From NCBI GenBank assembly GCA_012269655.1, contig JAAXJV010000258.1:1-7482 (forward strand): a stretch of 7,482 nt of DNA. The letters are read 5' to 3'. The notes under the pieces are model-generated. The model ran no database searches and was not told where the DNA came from. It worked only from the letters and a program-made list of their open reading frames with translations. The DNA comes from Pseudomonadales bacterium (GTDB lineage Bacteria > Pseudomonadota > Gammaproteobacteria > Pseudomonadales > Litorivicinaceae). Below, piece after piece: positions 5,253-7,482 of the stretch. Position numbers and translations under genes: made by a program. The number at the start of each line of letters is the position of its first letter. The stretch's first letter is position 1.

Positions 5253-5932
5253 TGCAGGGTATGGGTGACTTCGACGTCCGGCTCGTCGCCTTCGTCGTCT
5301 TGCTCTTCATGGTTAATGCTGGCCGCCATCCCTTCCGGTAATTGGCCGTTAAACTCATCAACCAAATCGGTCACGACGCTGCGTAGCGCGTCTACCGCCA
5401 CTTGGTTGTTTTCCCGGATGGCTTCTTCTTCCAAATCCATGGTGCCGTGCCAATACAGCGTTGCGGCCATCAAATCGTGAACTTCCTGCGTCACACGATC
5501 AAACAGGATCTGGTGTGTTGACCCCGTGTCTTCAGAACGAAATACGCTCAAACGCAGCTGCGGAGCTTCGGAATGCTCAATGTAGCTGGGTTCACTCAGG
5601 GTTAGACGAGCAATGTGAGGAATGCCCTCGTGTTCAAACACACAGACCGCCTCATCGTATTGCAGTGCCATTCCATCCTCGCGTTCGCCGACGGTCACAT
5701 AGCTGGCCATCACAGGTGCGCTGAGCCAGCCTAGGGCATCATCTGCATGGACTAATTGCCGCTCGAGCAGACAGTGCAAACAGTCAATGCCTTGGATCGA
5801 GCCTAGACGATACTCGGCGACAAAGTGACTCAGCCCATCCGGGCCTTCTGCCACCTGAAAGTCGTCATTGTTGAAATTGACAGGATCTCCCTGGCTAGGC
5901 AGATCGGAAAAGATGGTTAATTCGTGATTCAT
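5249..5932 (-). CDS. Hypothetical protein with a CxxC pair and acidic C-terminus
   Basis: I do not recognise this 227-residue protein. It has no signal peptide or membrane segment, so it is probably cytoplasmic. Visible traits are a C51-LH-C54 pair in an otherwise cysteine-poor sequence, a predicted alpha/beta middle, a helical Glu-rich segment (M-D-L-E-E-E-A-I-R-E, about residues 166-175) and a very acidic tail (E-E-Q-D-D-E-G-D-E-P-D) before the last nine residues. The overall composition is strongly acidic. The ATG at 5932 is chosen because GAGG lies six bases upstream. The frame continues to a GTG at 6001 that would add a basic C-x-x-C stretch, but it has no ribosome site. The gene diverges from yejB across about 90 bases and overlaps the lipoprotein gene by four bases at the stops. 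A role with peptide uptake is not shown. Confidence 0.72.
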   Translation of the reverse strand: MNHELTIFSDLPSQGDPVNFNNDDFQVAEGPDGLSHFVAEYRLGSIQGIDCLHCLLERQLVHADDALGWLSAPVMASYVTVGEREDGMALQYDEAVCVFEHEGIPHIARLTLSEPSYIEHSEAPQLRLSVFRSEDTGSTHQILFDRVTQEVHDLMAATLYWHGTMDLEEEAIRENNQVAVDALRSVVTDLVDEFNGQLPEGMAASINHEEQDDEGDEPDVEVTHTLH

Positions 5933-6024
5933 GAGGCCCCTCGTGCGGCCGATAGTGTAACGCCGCAGGCATTTATTGCACCTCTCCCTTGTGTATCGCA
6001 CGCAGGCCCCTTATACCTACGCCT

Positions 6025-7047
6025 ATGAGCGGTTATTTCTTACGTCGACTGTTGTTAGTCATTCCGACGTTCATTGGCATTACGCTGATGGTATTTGCTG
6101 TCACCCGGGTCGTTCCGGGCGGCCCCATAGACCGTGCGTTAGCTCAGGCCCAAGCCGTTCAGGAAGGCGCGTCGCAATCGGCCAGCCGCGAAGAAACCAC
6201 CTCCAGCCTTTCCGAAGCACAACTCGATCAACTGCGAGCCTATTACGGCTTCGACAAACCCATATTAGAAAGCTACGTCACTTGGCTAGGCAAAGTTGTC
6301 CGCCTGGATTTGGGCATGTCGACGCGCTACAACGAACCCGTTTGGGACACCATCGCTTCCCGATTACCCATTAGCATCTATTACGGCGTGGTCACTTTGA
6401 TTTTGACGTACCTCGTGTGCATTCCGCTGGGCATCTACAAAGGCATCAAACACGCCGGCACCTTTGACCATGCCAGCAGCGCCATCGTATTTATTGGCTA
6501 TGCGGTGCCCGGCTACATCGTTGGTATCGCTTTACTCACGGCATTGGCCTCAGAAAGCGAGATCTTTCCGCTGGGTGGCTTCGTCAGTGACGATTTCGAA
6601 GACATGGATTTCTGGGAACAGGTCCGTGACGTGATTTGGCACAGCGTATTGCCCTTAATAAGCTACATGGTGGGATCGTTTGCCGTAATGACCTTTATGG
6701 TCAAGAACAGCTTAATGGACAATTTGGCCGCGGACTATGTCAGAACAGCCATGGCCAAAGGGCGCAGTTTTGGGGGCGCGGTCTGGCACCATGCCCTGCG
6801 TAACAGTCTGATTCCATTGGCTACGCACTTTGGTAACAACATTGCCTTGATTTTGACCGGATCTCTGTTGATCGAAACCATTTTCAACATCGACGGCTTC
6901 GGTCTACTGGGCTACGAGTCCCTGGTCGAGCGAGATTACCCTGTCGTGCTAGGTATTCTCGTTATCAGCAGCTTGTTGTTTTTGATCGGCAATATCCTGT
7001 CGGATTTATGCGTCGCACTGGTTGATCCGCGGGTGAAGTTTCAATGA
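6025..7047 (+). CDS. yejB: YejB-type permease of a peptide/microcin C ABC importer
   Basis: This 340-residue inner-membrane permease closely matches E. coli YejB (364) in order and motifs. It has a basic start and first helix (about 8-28) ending in R-V-V-P-G-G-P-I-D, then a soluble insert (37-70) shorter than in E. coli. Next come Y-Y-G-F-D-K-P-I (73-80) and five more helices (about 116-138, 152-174, 208-228, 265-288 and 307-329). The cytoplasmic coupling loop is Y-V-R-T-A-M-A-K-G (238-246), the EAA motif that docks on the ATPase. The end L-V-D-P-R-V-K-F matches YejB. YejABEF imports oligopeptides and microcin C. ATG 6025 is chosen over a TTG at 5989 because M-S-G-Y-F-L-R-R-L-L-L matches the family N-terminus; the ribosome site is weak. 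It overlaps yejE by ATGA. No yejA lies directly upstream. Confidence 0.93.
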   Translation: MSGYFLRRLLLVIPTFIGITLMVFAVTRVVPGGPIDRALAQAQAVQEGASQSASREETTSSLSEAQLDQLRAYYGFDKPILESYVTWLGKVVRLDLGMSTRYNEPVWDTIASRLPISIYYGVVTLILTYLVCIPLGIYKGIKHAGTFDHASSAIVFIGYAVPGYIVGIALLTALASESEIFPLGGFVSDDFEDMDFWEQVRDVIWHSVLPLISYMVGSFAVMTFMVKNSLMDNLAADYVRTAMAKGRSFGGAVWHHALRNSLIPLATHFGNNIALILTGSLLIETIFNIDGFGLLGYESLVERDYPVVLGILVISSLLFLIGNILSDLCVALVDPRVKFQ

Positions 7048-7482
7048 CGATCGATCCCTTAACGCGACGACAATTTCAGCGATTTCGAGAAATTAGACGT
7101 GGTTGGTACAGCGCGGTCGCGCTTGTGATTTTGATCCTCAGCACGGGATTTACCGAACTATTGGTCAATAACCGAGCGATCGTGGTGAGTTATCAAGGCG
7201 AGTGGCACTTCCCTACCTATGCAGACTTTAAGCCTGGGACCACCTTTGGATTCGACTACCAGTACGAAACCAATTATCGCGAATTAAAACAGAGGCTTAG
7301 TGAAAGCAATGAAGGTTGGGTGTTAATGCCCCCCATTCCTTTTGGTCCCTATGAGATTAACACCTATGACGATCAATTCGCGCCTCACCCGCCCAGCTTT
7401 GAACAAGGGCATTATTTGGGTACGGACACGGCAGGCCGTGATGTTTTGGCACGATTAGTTTATGGGTTTCGAATCGCGATCT
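7044..7482 (+). CDS. yejE: YejE-type permease of the same ABC importer, 3' truncated by the window
   Basis: The first 146 codons are present, starting at an ATG whose last two bases belong to the TGA of yejB, a four-base overlap typical of coupled transporter genes. The fragment shows a basic cytoplasmic N-terminus (R-R-Q-F-Q-R-F-R), the first membrane helix (about 21-41) and then a long periplasmic region with Y-Q-G-E-W-H-F-P and G-W-V-L-M-P-P-I-P-F-G, as in E. coli YejE. It ends in the OppC/YejE signature L-G-T-D-T-A-G-R-D-V-L-A-R (125-137) just before the permease core. YejE pairs with YejB to form the translocation channel. The frame is open to the window end with no defect. The remaining helices and a YejF-type ATPase gene are expected beyond the edge. 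Confidence 0.93.
   Translation, partial: MTIDPLTRRQFQRFREIRRGWYSAVALVILILSTGFTELLVNNRAIVVSYQGEWHFPTYADFKPGTTFGFDYQYETNYRELKQRLSESNEGWVLMPPIPFGPYEINTYDDQFAPHPPSFEQGHYLGTDTAGRDVLARLVYGFRIAI

Noticed and set aside
5933..6001. Basic, cysteine-containing N-terminal extension (with C-N-K-C) of the 227-residue protein
   Set aside because: It would need a GTG start without a Shine-Dalgarno, while ATG 5932 has GAGG at good spacing. The extension also lies in the likely yejB control region.
5989..6017. Possible yejB promoter (TTGTGT with TTATAC)
   Set aside because: The -35 matches only three of six bases and the -10 would lie about eight bases before the start codon. This is too weak to list as a feature.
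5989..6024. Extended yejB start at TTG 5989
   Set aside because: The extra 12 residues do not match the YejB N-terminus, which begins at the ATG at 6025.
5976..6374. 132-codon frame overlapping the start of yejB
   Set aside because: It is out of frame with a clear YejB match, is rich in Arg, His and Ser as expected of a shadow frame, and lacks a ribosome site.

Overview
The window looks like chromosomal DNA of a gammaproteobacterium, probably a marine or otherwise oligotrophic aerobe. This is inferred from gene content: a YejB/YejE-type peptide importer, a GhrA-type hydroxyacid reductase, a SCO1/PCu(A)C copper-delivery pair, and a lipoprotein of a type I associate with this class. G+C looks close to one half by eye; it was not computed. 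Genes are tightly packed. There are no RNA genes, insertion sequences, CRISPR arrays or phage genes, and no gene-free stretch longer than about 120 bases.

Layout: (1) 1-138 is the 3' end of a glycoside hydrolase (+), facing a tandem-SnoaL protein (-, 155-1177). (2) A Prx5-type peroxiredoxin (+, 1301-1849) converges on a SCO1/SenC copper chaperone (-). The two share a strong bidirectional terminator at 1863-1889. (3) SCO1 is the second gene of a two-gene operon behind a periplasmic PCu(A)C copper chaperone (-, 2446-2922), with a TTGA stop/start overlap. (4) Divergent from that operon, an overlooked 37-residue single-span membrane protein (+, 2998-3111) leads into a GhrA-type reductase (+, 3118-4005). 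(5) A membrane-anchored SCO-like thioredoxin-fold protein (-, 3999-4469) overlaps the end of ghrA tail-to-tail. It diverges from a lipoprotein gene (+, 4560-5252) across a region with two overlapping palindromes. (6) An unrecognised 227-residue protein (-, 5249-5932) shares its stop codon bases with the lipoprotein gene. (7) yejB (+, 6025-7047) and the start of yejE (+, 7044 to the window end) overlap by ATGA.

How the genes fit together: the middle of the window has a copper and thiol-redox theme. PCu(A)C and SCO1 classically metallate the CuA centre of cytochrome c oxidase in the periplasm. A second CxxxC membrane-anchored protein, which lacks the SCO copper-binding histidine, lies about 1.5 kb away. 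A thiol peroxidase adjoins the SCO gene. No cytochrome oxidase subunit is present in the window, so the link to respiration is inferred from the families. The right end is a peptide import operon that continues past the window. The left end is the tail of a carbohydrate or compatible-solute gene.

I found no clearly new multi-gene system. The items most worth a second look are the 37-residue membrane protein, the histidine-less SCO-like protein, the palindrome pair at 4499-4523 lying over predicted divergent -35 elements, and the 227-residue orphan.
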